From NCBI GenBank assembly GCA_019614645.1, contig JABWDB010000034.1, positions 1,054,001 through 1,118,000 of the forward strand: 64,000 nt of DNA, in the 5' to 3' direction. This document shows positions 22,503 to 37,313 of the stretch, piece by piece. This DNA is from Stratiolaelaps scimitus (lineage: Eukaryota > Arthropoda > Arachnida > Mesostigmata > Laelapidae). Position 1 is the first letter of the stretch, and each line of letters starts with the position of its first letter. Below the pieces are notes generated by a model, which was not told the DNA's origin, ran no database searches, and saw only the letters and a list, made by a program, of their open reading frames with translations. Position numbers and translations under genes: made by a program.

Positions 22503-25500
22503 CCTGCGGTATTCGAACCGTAAACCCTTCGAGGGCTTCATGTCCTCGGCGTTGCCCGCACGCCATCCCGCTCGACAGTTCTACATGAACCACTACAGCT
22601 GTAACACAAACTATGACAATACTATACTACTCCAAATACTACCGCTGCTAATAATGGTCACCTACCAGTGACATTTGCCACCTTCCCAGAAAGGTTACCC
22701 TCGTCAAGGCTAAAGTTAAAGCCGGTCACAGGAGCAAGCGGCAAGCGAGGGTTGCCGGCATCTGCGCACAGTCGGAGTTTGCTCTGAGCTGATGGGGTCG
22801 TCGGCCGCCGCCGCCGCCGCCGCCACAGCCCAACGACTCATACGCGAACCCATGTCAGAGCAAGACAACACAAAGGGAAGAGGGGGCGCCCACACGCAAG
22901 CGGGGACATCACCGGATTCAAGCGAATCTAACACATATGTATTTACATTTATTACCAATAAGGAAAAAAGGCAGCGGCCGCCACCACCGCCGCCGCCGCC
23001 GCGGCCACCACACAGCGCGAAAATCCAAATACAAGTTGCCGACTCGTCTTCTGTGAATCTCTGATCGGATCCGGTGTTTCACACCTCGGACAGGGTCGCC
23101 GCAGCGCGTCCGATCGAACGACACTGCCGTTGTTCGGACGGAGCTGGCTTCCTCGCCAATGGTGCTAGGATTCGCTTGTCACTTCACAGTTCCCGGCCCC
23201 TGCTGTTTGTCCCGCGTTGTCATCGTCGGGGTGGCCGTTGCTGCTGCTGCCGCCGCCCTCCGGCATCGTCGTGTATTTGGCCTCGTTGGCGCTATTCGGC
23301 TCCCCCCCCGCTTTGTCGACCTTCTCTGCAGCAGTAGAGCGGTCGAGCGGTCGCGGGTGGGTCGCTTCGCTTCGCGCAACAGCGACAACTCGTCTCCACC
23401 GCATCATCATCATTGTCCGTAGGAACGAACGCTTCTCACAATGCCGATTCACCAGCAACAGCAGAGGCAGCAACGGCAGCGATCATCGTAAGAATCAACA
23501 ACAGATCTGACTTTAGCAGCCTAATTGTGAATTGGCGGCCGTTAGCTACAACACGATATAACCTCGCTAGGGGCCAAACGGGACCTTTGTGCAAATTGCG
23601 TACGGTGCATGTACGCACGCAATAAGTTCTACAACGCTGCTGCCGTATACGGCTGCGGCGCATTAATCGCGGCGGCAGAGGTGAGCCGGGGCTCTGGAGC
23701 ACGCTTGCCTTATAACGGCGGAACATGAGAGAGAGAGAGAGAGAGATTCATCTAAGAATCGTAAATCCCAACGCGAGCGGCAAGGCAACGGAGACGAGAT
23801 CCGCGCAAACAGGATCATAACTCCTGATGCAGTTTAGCTGAGCGGGTCAACCCGGGGGGTGTGGGGGTAAGCTGTCTGCTGTACTTATCCGTGTTGTTGC
23901 TGTCAACGTTATTGTCATTCGGGTTACGCAATTCGCATGTTCATCGTTAGGGGCTACCTATGTCTGCCTTACATAGACGCACACAGCAGGGAATCCCCCC
24001 CTCGCCCCCTTCGGATGGACACCACGGGTACCAGTCGCAAAGCGAAATTACGGCTTTAGCACACACACACACGCTCATACAGCCACAGATAGATATCTCT
24101 TGAAAAAACGATCTTCCGATAAAACCAACGACACAGCTGAGTATGCTGAGTGTGGCACCGCGTTTCCCCGGCAGTGCTCCTCCGCGGCAGCCGGCGACTT
24201 CACCTCAAGTCGTCGAAATCTGATCAGAGATATAATAGATAAGTAGCACGGTCAGGCATCGATATCAGACAAACGACGGCGGAAGCGAACGAACCGAGAC
24301 CCCGCTCACTGTCGAATCTGCTGTTTCGTTGCCAGCCGACACTGTCTACCGTCGTCTATGGGAAAAGTCAACAAAGCTGGTTTCGGCGGCGGTTCATCGA
24401 GACGAAGAAATACACACAAAATATATTGAGAGAAGGCGACGATAGAGAGAAGGCAACAACACATCGTGCGAAGAACAGACACAGCGGGAGGACAAATCGA
24501 GACAAATCCCTGTGTGAAAATGATTTCTCTAGCATATTTTGCGCAATTTTCACTATGCAACTATGTACGGTGGGGCGATGTGGCCAAACTCGCTCACAGG
24601 TCCAGCGGACCGCTGCGAATCCTATGGAAACAGGTAGCTGCCCGTTTCCAATCGGCTTCGTGTAAGAGCCAGGCCGCAGGGGGCGGACGATGAGCGTTCG
24701 AGCGTCGTCTACCGAACGCCGATGGCGTTGGCAAGCTAGCGCGCTGGACAGCAAAGCCTACGGTGGATGTAATGGACACAGCAGAGACGTCGAGCCCGGG
24801 GAGCCGGGTGGTAATGCTTCGCTATGAAGAAATAAGAACGAGACGTATGTAGGTGAATACTGGGGTTCGATCCCGACCACTTGCACATTTGGCATTTAAG
24901 CTGGGGGCGCGGGGCGTCAGGGGGGAGGGATCCGTCTTACGGAGCGATGAGAAAGCCGTAGATACGTGTGTGTGCACGGCTTGTCGCAAGTAAACACAAT
25001 GAACAAATAGAAAAGACGACGCATATATTCAAATGATAATTATAATAATTATTGTTAGGTGACAAGGCAAACGAAACATTTACAAGTTAGATAACCTGCC
25101 GGGGGCGTGTCGCGACTGGGTGGACTGACAGCATCATTAGCGGTCGCAATGCGGTTAAATAATGGAAATAATAAATAATGAGAATTTCTGCTATTTGTCC
25201 GATGTAGGTGGGTATCAAGGCTCGTCAATGATGACTTTGTAGATTTCCTTGTAGAGCAGCCTATACATATATATATATATCGTATAAGGTAAATTAGAGA
25301 CTGCCCTCCTCGAGCAGTGAATAATGAGTGATGTTGCACTACCAAATAATACCAATGACAATATATAACAATAATAATAATATTAATAGTTAAATATTAC
25401 ATAAACAAGAAAAAACACCTACAACAAATGGATCGACCATTCTCATCATTTTTTACGATTACACAAACTCAACCCGCCGCCACCGGTCTTCGTCAGCTGT

Positions 25501-26509
25501 GTGATTATGATAGATACAACGCTTATACGTTTTAATGAAACGCCAAAATACGGCCGTATCCATTAATAATAACAGCACCAATTTCAATAAGAGCTGCAGG
25601 CACTGAGCTGACACCGGCCACATTGGCCGTAAAAACGCGACGCGCCTGCTTCGACAAGGAACACTTTCGGAAACAAGCTTCTATCGGCGTAAATACGTGC
25701 GTAAATACGCGTGAAAACATACCACTGATTTATCATTGCGATTCGTACTGAGCGACGGAATTGAATAATGATACATCCCACTGCGCTGCCATTGGCGCAG
25801 TTTAATAATAATAATAATAAGAATAGATAATAATTTGTTATCACGCACGAGCCGAGTTCATCACGTCACTTGTGATACATTCGCACGCGGATTACGCTGG
25901 TGCCGCCAGCAGATGCGAGCGAGGCGCAAATCATCTATTATATCATATAAAGTTTGTTTTTGGTTCTATAATATATATATATCTATATAATGTATATCTT
26001 TGATTATCGTCGACTGCCGGAGAGGCAGCGGTTCCGCGATTCTACATATTGGATGGAATATTCGGTAAGGTTATACGCATAGGACTTCTGTTTACTTTCA
26101 CCCGACATCACCCGGCGCAAGGACTTATTGACGTTTCGCGGCATTGGTTGAGGTCCCCAAAAAATTCGAATACAGATAGTTACGTAGATAACGAAGGTCA
26201 AATTCGACATCGTTCGTCTCTGGACGCTCACGACCATCGCGTGTGATATCGTGTGATGAGCACCTTGTTGGGGGTATCTCCATTAGCGCATATCGATATG
26301 TCAAGGTACTTCGTTGGCTCCGTTTGCCCGACATGGGGCTGCTGCACGCACTGTGGTAAGATTTACGCGGATTTTGCCGATCGAGGATCGAATAAGCTTC
26401 TTCTGCTATATTTCCGAGAACAAAGCACATCCGGTGACTAATTATATCTCGTTCGCGTACCTACCCCCAAAAAAAAGAGGTTCGATGGAGAGATCGAAGT
26501 CAACGATAG

Positions 26510-26544
<35 letters not shown>

Positions 26545-26678
26545 AAACGGGAAGGAGAGATTCTCTATTTTTGCTGGCGAGCGTAATAAGGGCAGAGGCT
26601 CTCTCTGTACTTCTATAATTATTGTTTATTGTATAACGCACAATCATAATCAACATCCGCCATAGAATCAAACATAGA

Positions 26679-26712
<34 letters not shown>

Positions 26713-27286
26713 TTTTCGATTGGTTAGTCGACATTACAATATTGTTTAAGTCTTCGCGACGGTGAAAGTGAACCACCCCGGGTAGAGTGAGGCGATCGAT
26801 CAGTTTCATGCGCGAAATCGAAATCACAATGAATTTACGCTATACGCTTCATCGGTTCACGTGTGAGCGAGTCTTCCCTCTGCCCGAGGAGGAAATGGAG
26901 GAGATCTGACGAGGGCGAACTATTGTTCAATTGAGTCGATAGAAGTGGACGCGAACGAAACATCGATGTCCCATAGAGAGACTAGTACATGATGACTTTG
27001 TTCGGTGCAGATAATTAGACGATTGAAAACAACAACTTCATACGGGGCTGTATGTGCCAACCGAGTGTGAGGGGAAGCCAGCATCGGTAGGAGCACATTA
27101 GGGAAGGTAATTATATTTAATTTATGATTTGACGGGAGTCCGCGCGTAATCAATCTATTTATAGTCAAAGTACAAATTCGCTTGATTTCTTCGTGTTACT
27201 AAAATGGGAGCACACCGTTTCGTAGGACTAAACTCAATAAGCATAGACAATTTTAAGGTTATATACTACTTCCAAGGCATGACGTC

Positions 27287-27324
<38 letters not shown>

Positions 27325-27849
27325 TACAGGAAGGACTAGCTAAGCGTAGTCAGGTCAAGCTCGTTGATCCATTGAACGATGAACCCTTTAAGGTCAAGTA
27401 ATTTTCCAGCGGCGAACGATTCCAATATTGAATCGAGTCGGTACAATAACCGTAAAATAGCACATTTATATATAGAATAATTAATTCACGAGCGGGTGGA
27501 TGCGACCGTCACAAAGCGTCAACTTTTGCACTTCTTCTCCCATCGGCGAGGCACAAATGTATTTAGCGATAACAATAATTCGCGCTGTATATCGAATTTA
27601 TTCGAAACGGAACAACCGTCCTCGTATTTAAATACTACTGAGAGAGGAGATGACAAGAGACGGGTATCTGTTTATTTCACAGAAAATCTGCCCACCCAGA
27701 TCGTTCACCATATTTACGCTGCGGATAATGCTAAACACGAAAGAGTGCATCAACAATTATAATATATATATATATATTAATGTTTATTGTTACTATTATC
27801 TCTACACACACAGATTCGGCTGATTTAGTCTAACCTAGCTCGTCACCGC

Positions 27850-27880
<31 letters not shown>

Positions 27881-29336
27881 TGATCTCATGTTCCGTTGAC
27901 TGCAATATGTCCTCGATATCCTCTGCACGACAGATTGTTCTACGGCTTCGCATTTCATCACACGAGAAAGCTTCGTAAAGTTAAAGCCACTCGGGGAAAA
28001 TGAGAACAAAGCGCTTGAACAAGTGAGTTTCCTCAAAAAGCACCCGAACGACTGCACATATATATATATATATATATATATACGGTGCGCAAAGGTGTCA
28101 CACGAACGTTAAGACGCTTAAGATTGGTCAGCAGCCTTTACTAAGAAGTAAATACAACGATCAGCCATTAACGGCGCGCGCGCGCGTCACTTGGAGACGT
28201 ATCACGTTCGGAGAGCGCAAGCTCAGATATTCCAGGCTCCAATAAGTCAGCGATGTCTGGTGAGAACATCAGCATGTATCAAATATGAAACCGGCGAATG
28301 ACAGTCAACAAGGGATATGACATCAGTAGGCATCAGTGCGACAGGATCGCCATTGCTTAAGGTCGTGACATATCGCCAATACAGAGATGTTAGCCAGTTT
28401 TGTCAGCGTACCCGTAGCGAACTCATCTGCCTGTAAATGAATTTCGAACGCTAGAGGGATATTAGAGCGCGTAGCTGGTTGATGAATGATCGAGTTCTCG
28501 GCACGGCCTGTCACCCAGACCCGAATTGTCGCTGAAGCTTGAATTGTTGTTGTTGAAGGCTCCCCGGGTCGCAGGTATGATATTGGGTGTAGTGAAATCA
28601 ATCGAACTGAGACTTCTCGAGACAAAAACGCATCCAGCCCGCACACCATTCGTCAGTTGATCATACACGCGTTTTTCATCGATGACTACCGATAATTTCT
28701 ATTATTATGATTAATTGCCAACAAATAACAGGCAAGCGTAATTAGTGCAAAGTCTCTTCACCGACGCACGGCGTGGAACGCGTTCGGCTAGCGCTCTCGG
28801 ATCACCACACCATCACCACAGTTGCAACTCTGTGCTACCTTTTTGCACATCTACTACTGTAACTATTGCGTAACTATCCTCATCAGCGGCGGCGGCGGTG
28901 GCAGCTGCAACAACAGTCATACAGCTTAACCTCATCTTGTCATGATTCAGTAATGGTTAACCTAGAAGGATAAGGACACCAATGCATCACCGTCGCCACT
29001 GCGGCTGTTGCGGCCGATGATGATGATGATGGTGACGACGCGAGCGGCGCAGAGAGATCAGAGAACGGCTTTCAAGGAGGGTTACAAATAGTCGTTGTTC
29101 TCAAAACAAGCCAAACCGACGACCACTGATTAACTGCTGCGATCTCTCTCTCTCTGTCCCTGCCTGTATTCAACGGTGTCGTCCACTTGATCGTTCTGTC
29201 CGACGGTGACGCCTGTCTCTCTCTCGCTCTGTCTCTCTGAGTGTAGCTGCGCTGCGCAAAAGAACGAGTCACCAGTGCTCTCGCATCGCCGCCGCTGACT
29301 TGCTGGCAACACCTCTGATCGGTCTGAATGAACACG

Positions 29337-29338
<2 letters not shown>

Positions 29339-29373
<35 letters not shown>

Positions 29374-29377
29374 GTAT

Positions 29378-29411
<34 letters not shown>
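29339..29411. repeat. (TA)n microsatellite
   Basis: TA dinucleotides interrupted by CATATG and TG steps. Confidence 0.93.
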
Positions 29412-29413
<2 letters not shown>

Positions 29414-30639
29414 GGATTGCATTCGCTATTTCATCTATTTATAAAGGCTATGACAGATACGCAGAGTGCGGCAAAGAGGAATCGAGTTTACGCGGACACA
29501 CGTACCAGACGAGGGTGTACCGGAACTCGGCGCAGTGCAGTAACAAGAAATCGCCGGCAGCAGCAGCAGCCTAAACTGGCCGTGGCGGCGAGTTTTGCCT
29601 GTGACATCGATCTATAAACATCGATACTTAACGGGTTCTCATGGCGGGTCACCGTCTCACCATGAACAGGTGGAATCATAATTGGGAACGTTCTAGGAAC
29701 ATGAATATGTCATGGTGACATCTCGTATTGCGTTCGCCAGTATGTACGATAAATGACGATAGCTTAGCTAGATCGATTGGCGTCCAGCGACAAACGATGC
29801 GACGATGACAAAATGACACCCGTTCGCGTATCGGCGTGAATTCGTCTGTCAGGGTTCGTGTAACGGTGAATTTTGCGTTCTACGATGTACGTATGTGCAT
29901 GTATGGACTGAACGTGGTATCGCCATTACATTGCTTTTGGGATTGTTGCCGCTAGCGTCATTAGTCGTCAGGTGACGAGACTATCGTATGTGAATCGAGT
30001 GAGTGAATCTCGGGAAAGCTCGCCCAACTCGTAGACCAGTCGGATACAGTAGAAGCACTACGGAAATGTAGTCGACACAATCGAAGATAGAGAGGAACTA
30101 TCCCAATCATAGATAAGGGACAATTCGTTCGTTCCCCTTCGGGCGCCTCTCTCTCTGCATTTGCGCTTGACACTGCTCGCCTCGACATCATGTGGCTCTC
30201 TAACACGAAGCCAATCGTACAACACCGGCTGCCTGAATCGCGCAGTCGACCGAATCTCTCGGACGTCGGAAGGACATCACGGCAAATCGAATGCCGCTCT
30301 CGATCACAACCCCTCCCCTCCCGCTTCCACTGTCGAATGTCTACGGGACTAGAGTCTCCAGCACCGAGATTGATCGCAACAGCCCGGTCGATACAGATGC
30401 CAACTTCCCGCCCGTCATGGAGCCACACGCAACGTAACGAAGGCTGGTTAGCTGCCGCCGCCGTCTGACGAATTCATGTTTCCGGCCTCGTCGTAGATCG
30501 TGTCTCCGCGCATTGTACTGCGCGGTTGCGTGAACTGAGTCGTGCGTCGGGCTTACGAATGCGCGATACTATTCTAACGTGAGCGCAAGTGCCACGAGGC
30601 ATCGGGAAGATGCGAGACCCAGCTCGCTGGCTCATTGTA

Positions 30640-30640
<1 letters not shown>

Positions 30641-30686
<46 letters not shown>
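30641..30686. repeat. (TA)n microsatellite
   Basis: Near-perfect TA run of about 46 bp. Confidence 0.93.
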
Positions 30687-30689
<3 letters not shown>

Positions 30690-31560
30690 GATTATAAACG
30701 GCACACGGCGTTCGCTTACTGTGTGATGCGTCTGACGATGACGGTGGATACTTGAACAGCAGGTGGCCGGTTAGCGCTTCGCGCGGCTGGTGGTTGCTTG
30801 CTTGCTCGTTTGTTTGTTTGTTCGTGGATCGTTGGCTGGCTGAGTCCAACCGAGTCGTTTAGCTAGAAATCGCTGCCGCAGTAGTACGATCTGCCGCGAG
30901 TAGTCCGCGGCTGTGGTGGCGGCTGTGCTGGCGGCACCGATCGCGTGCGCGTACGCCGGAAATCGACGGAAATCGCCACACTGCCGGCGATTGAACCAAT
31001 GTGTATACAACTGAAGCGCGTCGCCCGCAGCGGACGCCCGCGAATTCGATGTCGTGGACGCGGGCAGAGATCCACGACGGAGATTGCGCGCGGGCGGTCA
31101 GACAAGCGAACCGGTCATGCCCCCAATGAACACAAGTTCTTCGCTAACCGTCACGGAACCGTCAGCGATCAGCGGAGCGCGCGTGACACGAAGTCTTCCA
31201 TAAATTTCGAGTGGCGGACGATCAAGTTCCTGCCGCTCCCGTATAACAGCCGTCCCGAGTTAGCCAGCCAACGTAACTAACATCTATGTGAGTTAGTGGA
31301 CAGTTCCCAACCCGACATCGTCGTGCACCGACCGATACGAGCAAACGGAGCACGCTGATGCACGTGTTTATTATTGTTGGCGTACAGTTGAGCCAGTGAG
31401 CAATCCAGCAGATAACTGAGCGTAAAGCGATAACCCGGAAGAAATCCGAGAAAAAAATACACAAGTAGACCATAGTTTCGTCCATGATCGAGATGAGATC
31501 AATATAAGAATGAGCTGAGTTCGATTGTACGATTGGCCCTGCCACCCAGCAGCCGACGGG

Positions 31561-34500
31561 CGAAGGCGCGGGGCGGGGGGCGGGGGCGAGGTTCTTGTCG
31601 CAGAGACCGCAGACCGCTATTGTTGCTGATGTCGCTGTCGTCAGCCGCCATTGCCTCGAGCCCTTGAGTAAATAAGTATATTTGTTATGTCATCGTAACA
31701 GACACGCATAGCCGATTTCGGCTGCTTTCGGTGGCGATCGAGCGGATACGATTGGGCAAAACGACGATAATGAGGAGGCGCCGATTATAATGGGTGATGT
31801 TGCTGGGCGAACTCGTCTGGTTCGTTCGTTCTCGATCCTGTTTCGGCGACTATTTGATGACACCGTGCAACAATCGTGCTGCAACATGTGGCTGTTGCCT
31901 ACGCGTACCGCACATCCATATGGCCGGTACAAGCATATGTAGAAGCATACACATGGAGTCAACCAACGTAATCGATAAAGGCTATCCCCACCGGGTGCGA
32001 AATGCCTTGAAGCTTGTTTCGTAGGAGTACTCTGCGGGGGCATTAGTCAATAGTACATGTCGTTTGCATTTCGGAGAATTATAATTATAATAAATAATAA
32101 CAAATAATTATTATTATAATACACAATTCATTAGCGTTTCATTTTACTAATAGGTCAATCAAAGCAATCTTTGTATACTCGCAGCGAAAGAAAGAGCTCT
32201 CCCTCGACGATATATTCAGAAACGATTCCAGCCCTCTCTGTATGTGAATCTGTCTGACAGAACTCAACCATCGTTCAAGTGATTCAGAAGACGTACTTTC
32301 GTGTACGGATTTCAAGATACTGAATATGGTTGGTGTTGTTGTTGTTGTCCCGAACGAACGCGGCCACTCCATAACGACCATCCCGCCATCCCCTCTCCAT
32401 ACATATGCCAGCATAAACAGCATTCGTTGCAGCTGTGGTTAGTAGTAGTGGTTGTAGTTAACATTATTGACATTCACCGATCCCTCATAGACACGGAGAT
32501 AGATGCGTCGTGTTTTCAACGTGACAATAAAGCTTTCGCACGGTCTTGCCGGTCAGGGCAGAACCCATCCATCAATCAATGCATCCATCCTGTTGATTGA
32601 TGTGTGAAAGGACGAATCGTCACCAGCAACAGCAACACTAGCATCATTATCGTGTGTGACAAATACGTGGCACCACACGCTCGTTACTTGACTGTGACAT
32701 AACAGCAATCATCATCATAATAATGTGTAATCGCTTTATTAGTGACAAACGCTCAACGGGGCTTCAGTTAGACCGCGTTAGACCCCTGCAGGATTGCAAG
32801 ATTATGCCATCCCGCCGCGCAAACATCACCATCACCGTCGTGGCACAAATGCCATGCATCATATACGCAGCTGGTATATTATGCGCTGTCGTCATGGGGC
32901 GATCTCGTACATCGGCATTGGCGTCTGCGCGAAATTAGCGGCGTATTCACAGAAGGGTTCTTTCTGGACAAGCGGGACGATGCCATCTAGCCATTGTTTC
33001 AGGAACTTGGTTCTCGCTCCTCGCTTAGCCCATAGCAGTCCGCCCAATGACGACAGCGCAAACTCGCCGCGGCGACCTGCGGCTGACTAGCTAGACGATC
33101 GCGAATCGCTATCGTGTCCATTGATAATGCGTCCCAGCTGTGGCGCCCAGGAGAGTCGGCGCCAACCCATGTGTCTCTGTGTGTATCTGTGCTGTGTGTG
33201 TGTGTGTGTATGGGGTATGCCTCATCGGTATGGTCTGATCGGCGGGTTCCAGCTGGACGAAGCCGCCTGGAGACCCGCTTGTCCCGCTCCAGCGACAGTC
33301 AGCTGAATCGTCCGACGACGTCAAACGCGCCAAAACGCGCGCGCGTTTTTTTCTGCTACTGCTGCTGCTGCTTTCTCCTTCGGTCGGGCCACTCCTGTGC
33401 GAGAGAGAGATAGAGAGAGACTAGCTCTCGGTGGCGCACGAGATGATGGCGGCCGTCATCAGTTGTATCGGCGACGGTACGTTGTACGTACGTGTTGTGC
33501 GTTTAGCAGCGGCGCCAATGACGCGCTGATGGTTACTGTTGCACAGGGTGTAGTATGGTAGAAGCACTACTGACTTCTTGAGACAGAGGGAGAGAGAGAG
33601 AGAGAGGATTTTGGCCGCATCAATGCTTCTCTGCTTTACTGTCGCCGCCGCTGGCAGCCAGAACTGAACGCCAGTTGTGAAAAGAAGATGTTCAGATGGC
33701 CAGTTGGCACTAGCTGGCGCCCCCACACACATATAATCTATGTAAATTCGGCCCCCATGCCCAGCCGTCGGGACGGGCAGAATCGTCCGACCCCAACGTG
33801 GCACCGCAGTACGCGAACGCAGGCGTTCGCACGCAACACTGGCAGACGAAAACTGTTGCTGAGACGAAAACGCAAGGCCGTCGCCGACTTCCCCCCGCGA
33901 TACCCCCCCACACACACCCAGTTCGTCTCTGCTCCGCCGAATATGCACTTACACTTAATCGTTCCCCGCCTCTCTCTCTCTCTATATATATATTCATATA
34001 TATATATATATATATATATCCCTTGCGGTCTTACTCAGTCGCGCTCCACCGTGACATTTCTGGACAGTGGCAGGCATTTAATTACGGAGGCTTCGAGACG
34101 ACCACATTTCCATAATATTATTACTACTACATATATTAACACCAGGTGGCGCATTCGTGAGACCCGCTAATAGCCTCCAAATGAAACCGAAGCACGATCA
34201 ACATTATGACGACAATAACAATCATAATAATAATAATAACAATGATATCACAAAAGAGTCTCCCAAGCCTCTCGCCGCGCTCTAGAAATATAATAACGCT
34301 CACCGTTCGCATGCTCCATATAATTGATACATACGTATATATATATATAAATATATATGTGACGCTGTGTTTTTAGGCAATTAAGATCAAGTTGCCTATA
34401 CCGGCGCGATGGGTTCCCGCCCGCCCGCCCGCGCGACTTTGTCCGCGTATGTCTGATCAATGTGCAGTTAGATATATATATATATGATGTGTGCGGCGTT

Positions 34501-37313
34501 ATTTCACTAAGCGAAACGTCATAGACAACAACTCTGAGCTCTGCTTTGACGTGGCGGCTCTGCGCTGACTGAGGTCTCGTATTTGGACCAAGTTCGCGTT
34601 AGCGAGCGAGCGCCCTCCGACAGCTGGCGTCACTGTTATTCGACGGTGGCCGTCAACTCGGGCCGGCGACGCGGTGGCGTGTTCATAGCGCAATAAACGA
34701 CGTGGCGAACGGCAAAACGTACGGAGATGCGTGGTCACGTATGCGTTCAGACACACTCATAGACGTCGGCAGCGTTCTCGGCAATCTCTGGAGACGAACG
34801 ATTGAGTTAACGACGGGTGGGGGGCTGGAGGGAGGGAGTATTGGTGGCATTGTCCAATTGGACCTAGTCGTAATGAATTAGGGATAAGCTATTAATTAGC
34901 AGTTAAGCTAGTGTTCGCAGCATCGTCGAACGGTGGTAAACATCGTCCTGTGGTCTTGAATTGTCCACTAAACGTATGCTTGGTTGCATGCACACCACCG
35001 TAGGAGGCTTCAAAGGGGGGAATCTATCCCGTGAGAAATATAGCGATATGCAGCAAGGGTACGTGGAGGAAATTTAATACAGACTATTAATTCTACATAA
35101 TAATTATAATGATAATCATAGCAAAACCATCATTCTCAACATAACTGGCGATAGCACAGACCGCCTTGAATAATCACAGCGTCATTATCTGTACCTTTAC
35201 CATTTAATTATATCTGACAGATGAGCGTCAGAAACATTTCGAGATCGAGCCAACGCTGACAACGTCAATTATTAATAAAATAATAATAACAATAATAATA
35301 ATAATAATCGTAATTATCATGCTTGATGCTGATGATGGTGACAGCGACGACCTTCTAGCGTCCCATTTCCACTGGCAGTATCAGATCAAATTGAACCGTT
35401 TGATTTAATCGACGCTGACCGCAACAAGTCATCGATTTGTCCAATATTATGATGGAACTCTTGTTCATTGTAATACATATATTTCTATTATTGCCATCGT
35501 TCATTATTACGCCAACGTGCCAAACAGCTAATTACTATCCAATTTCGTTGCTGCGCTAGGTGGTGCTGGTCGGACAGGAAATGACCGCGCACGTCATCAC
35601 GGCACCACAGTATCACTCATCCTGACGTCGTTACGGCTGATTGCTACGTTCGCCGCCGTTGAACTATACATTATAGCGTTACTGGGGTGCTATAAAAATA
35701 GGCACATGGATACAATGAATAAATGTGTGTTGCGTTTTTTTTGCTCGGCGCCGTTTGCACAGTAAGCATACACTTGTTGTTATTGCTGCTGTCGCTGCCA
35801 TGATGATTATGGCTGCCGCTGGCCGGCTTGTGGTCTCTCTCCCGCTATTCTTGGTTATTGAGGATTAATAGGATTGTTCTGTTGTCATTGTTGCTGCAGT
35901 GGCGCACAACAACACTATGGCAACATCAGTTAGACGCGAAGTTTTCGGGCTAACTCTCAGCTAACATTTAACGTCCACGGTACTGTCCATGGCAATGTCA
36001 GTTAGCTCGGTATCTCCCAATATATATATATATATATATAATAGAATTGATGGACGTTGAATTACCGAGCGAAGGTTTACAATTCCTTTGTCCTGTCGGC
36101 CCTTATCGAAGCACTGATATCAATATCGACTATTCAATATACGCTGAGCTTCCTGCTGATCGCTAGCGAGCCCCCGCGCGCGCCTCTCGTCCGTTGGCGT
36201 AGTCGGGTCTCGCTGCCGTTTCCTCGCGATCACATGCCGTTGGAGGTACACAGCGTGCGAGCCCCCGGACGCTGTACAATATATGACCTGACAGGCGTGT
36301 CATGCTCAGCTAACGTTTACTGCATAGATTGATTGCTGGTAAGGGAAGTCGTATTATTGTTCGACACAGCGGCGTTTGCACGAGACCGACTTTTTTCGTC
36401 ATCTCAGCATTTCATCGTCTCATCAGTGATTAGCCAAGGGCTTCAGCTGTGCCGCAGCCGTAACCACGTGAGCATGCATATCCGCCTGTGGGGGTCTCTC
36501 CAAGCATGAAGGTCCCCGTTGAAGAAGCCGTTCTCCGACAGCCATCTCCACCGTGTGCACCAGCATCAATCGTGATTTGTGGGGGTGATGAAGCACGCAC
36601 AGCAAACGAGTGGCACATGCGATTCGTCTCGAATCGGTCTACCCTCGGAATCACTCGACGTCGAATCCAGCCCCCTGCTGCCGGCTGCCTTCTGGGCGGG
36701 ACACCGACTGAGCTGTCCCGATCCGCGCGGACAGGATCACAGGATATGCACTACTGTTATTGCACGATACTATATTATGCATTACTCTGTTTCTGGGAAG
36801 TCACCGTACGAGACGACAATATGCTTGGTCCGCTTGGACCGATAGATGTTATCGAAAGTCAGCCAACGGGGAATCGGCTTCCGGCCTCCGAGTGCCACCA
36901 TACATCACGTTAACCCGCTCGACACGCGTACATGACCGGCTCATCGACGGCAGCCGACGACGACGTTTGATGGCCGCAAACGGGAAATCTGTAGAGGCGG
37001 CGGCGGCGGGGGCCGTCTGAGACATCGAACGGTTATAAAGTAGCACTAGATTACGGCTGCAACGGCCGCCATATCTGATTATATCGCCACGAATGATGCG
37101 CTTGGCTAACAGCGGGTGACGACGACATTGCGGCGAGACACGGGATTGCAATTGCTCAGTGCCGTCAATACGCGTCTGCGCTTTGCAAGCTGTGATGGTG
37201 ATAGTGGTGGTGGTGTTCACACGCGATGATCAACATTGGACCAATTGGACAATAACCAGGACGGCAGTAGCAATAACAGCAGCAGCAAGGCCACTCTTAA
37301 TTTTTGTTTCCAG
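31561..37313. other. Non-coding block
   Basis: G-run cluster at 31568-31591; (TG)n at about 33195-33210; (GA)n at about 33588-33606; (TA)n at about 33983-34019 and 36019-36041; AAT-rich stretches near 32085-32125, 34215-34245 and 35270-35310; one copy of the ~37-bp dispersed repeat at 35941-35979. No gene recognised. Confidence 0.6.
35941..35979 (+). repeat. Dispersed ~37-bp repeat, copy 2
   Basis: GTTTTCGGGCTAACTCTCAG followed by CTAACATTTAACGTCCACG; differs from copy 1 at about six positions. Confidence 0.75.

Larger units (their letters stand above)
22503..31560. other. Non-coding block
   Basis: Nothing that can be called a gene. (GA)n at about 23727-23746; (TA)n at about 26513-26541, 26678-26694 (followed by T22), 27288-27318, 27759-27778, 27849-27876 and 28059-28082; GATGATGAT run at about 29018-29032; GC-rich triplets (CCG)n at about 22800-22825 and 22978-23010; a B-box-like word GGGGTTCGATCCCGACC at about 24862-24878. 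Confidence 0.6.

Noticed and set aside
22690..22792. Basic plus-strand peptide (GHRSKRQARVAG) resembling a ribosomal protein
   Set aside because: No specific ribosomal protein could be matched and the frame is short.
24862..24878. Possible tRNA gene (GGTTCGATCCC)
   Set aside because: Only the B box is present; no A box or cloverleaf around it. The same applies to 14617-14631.
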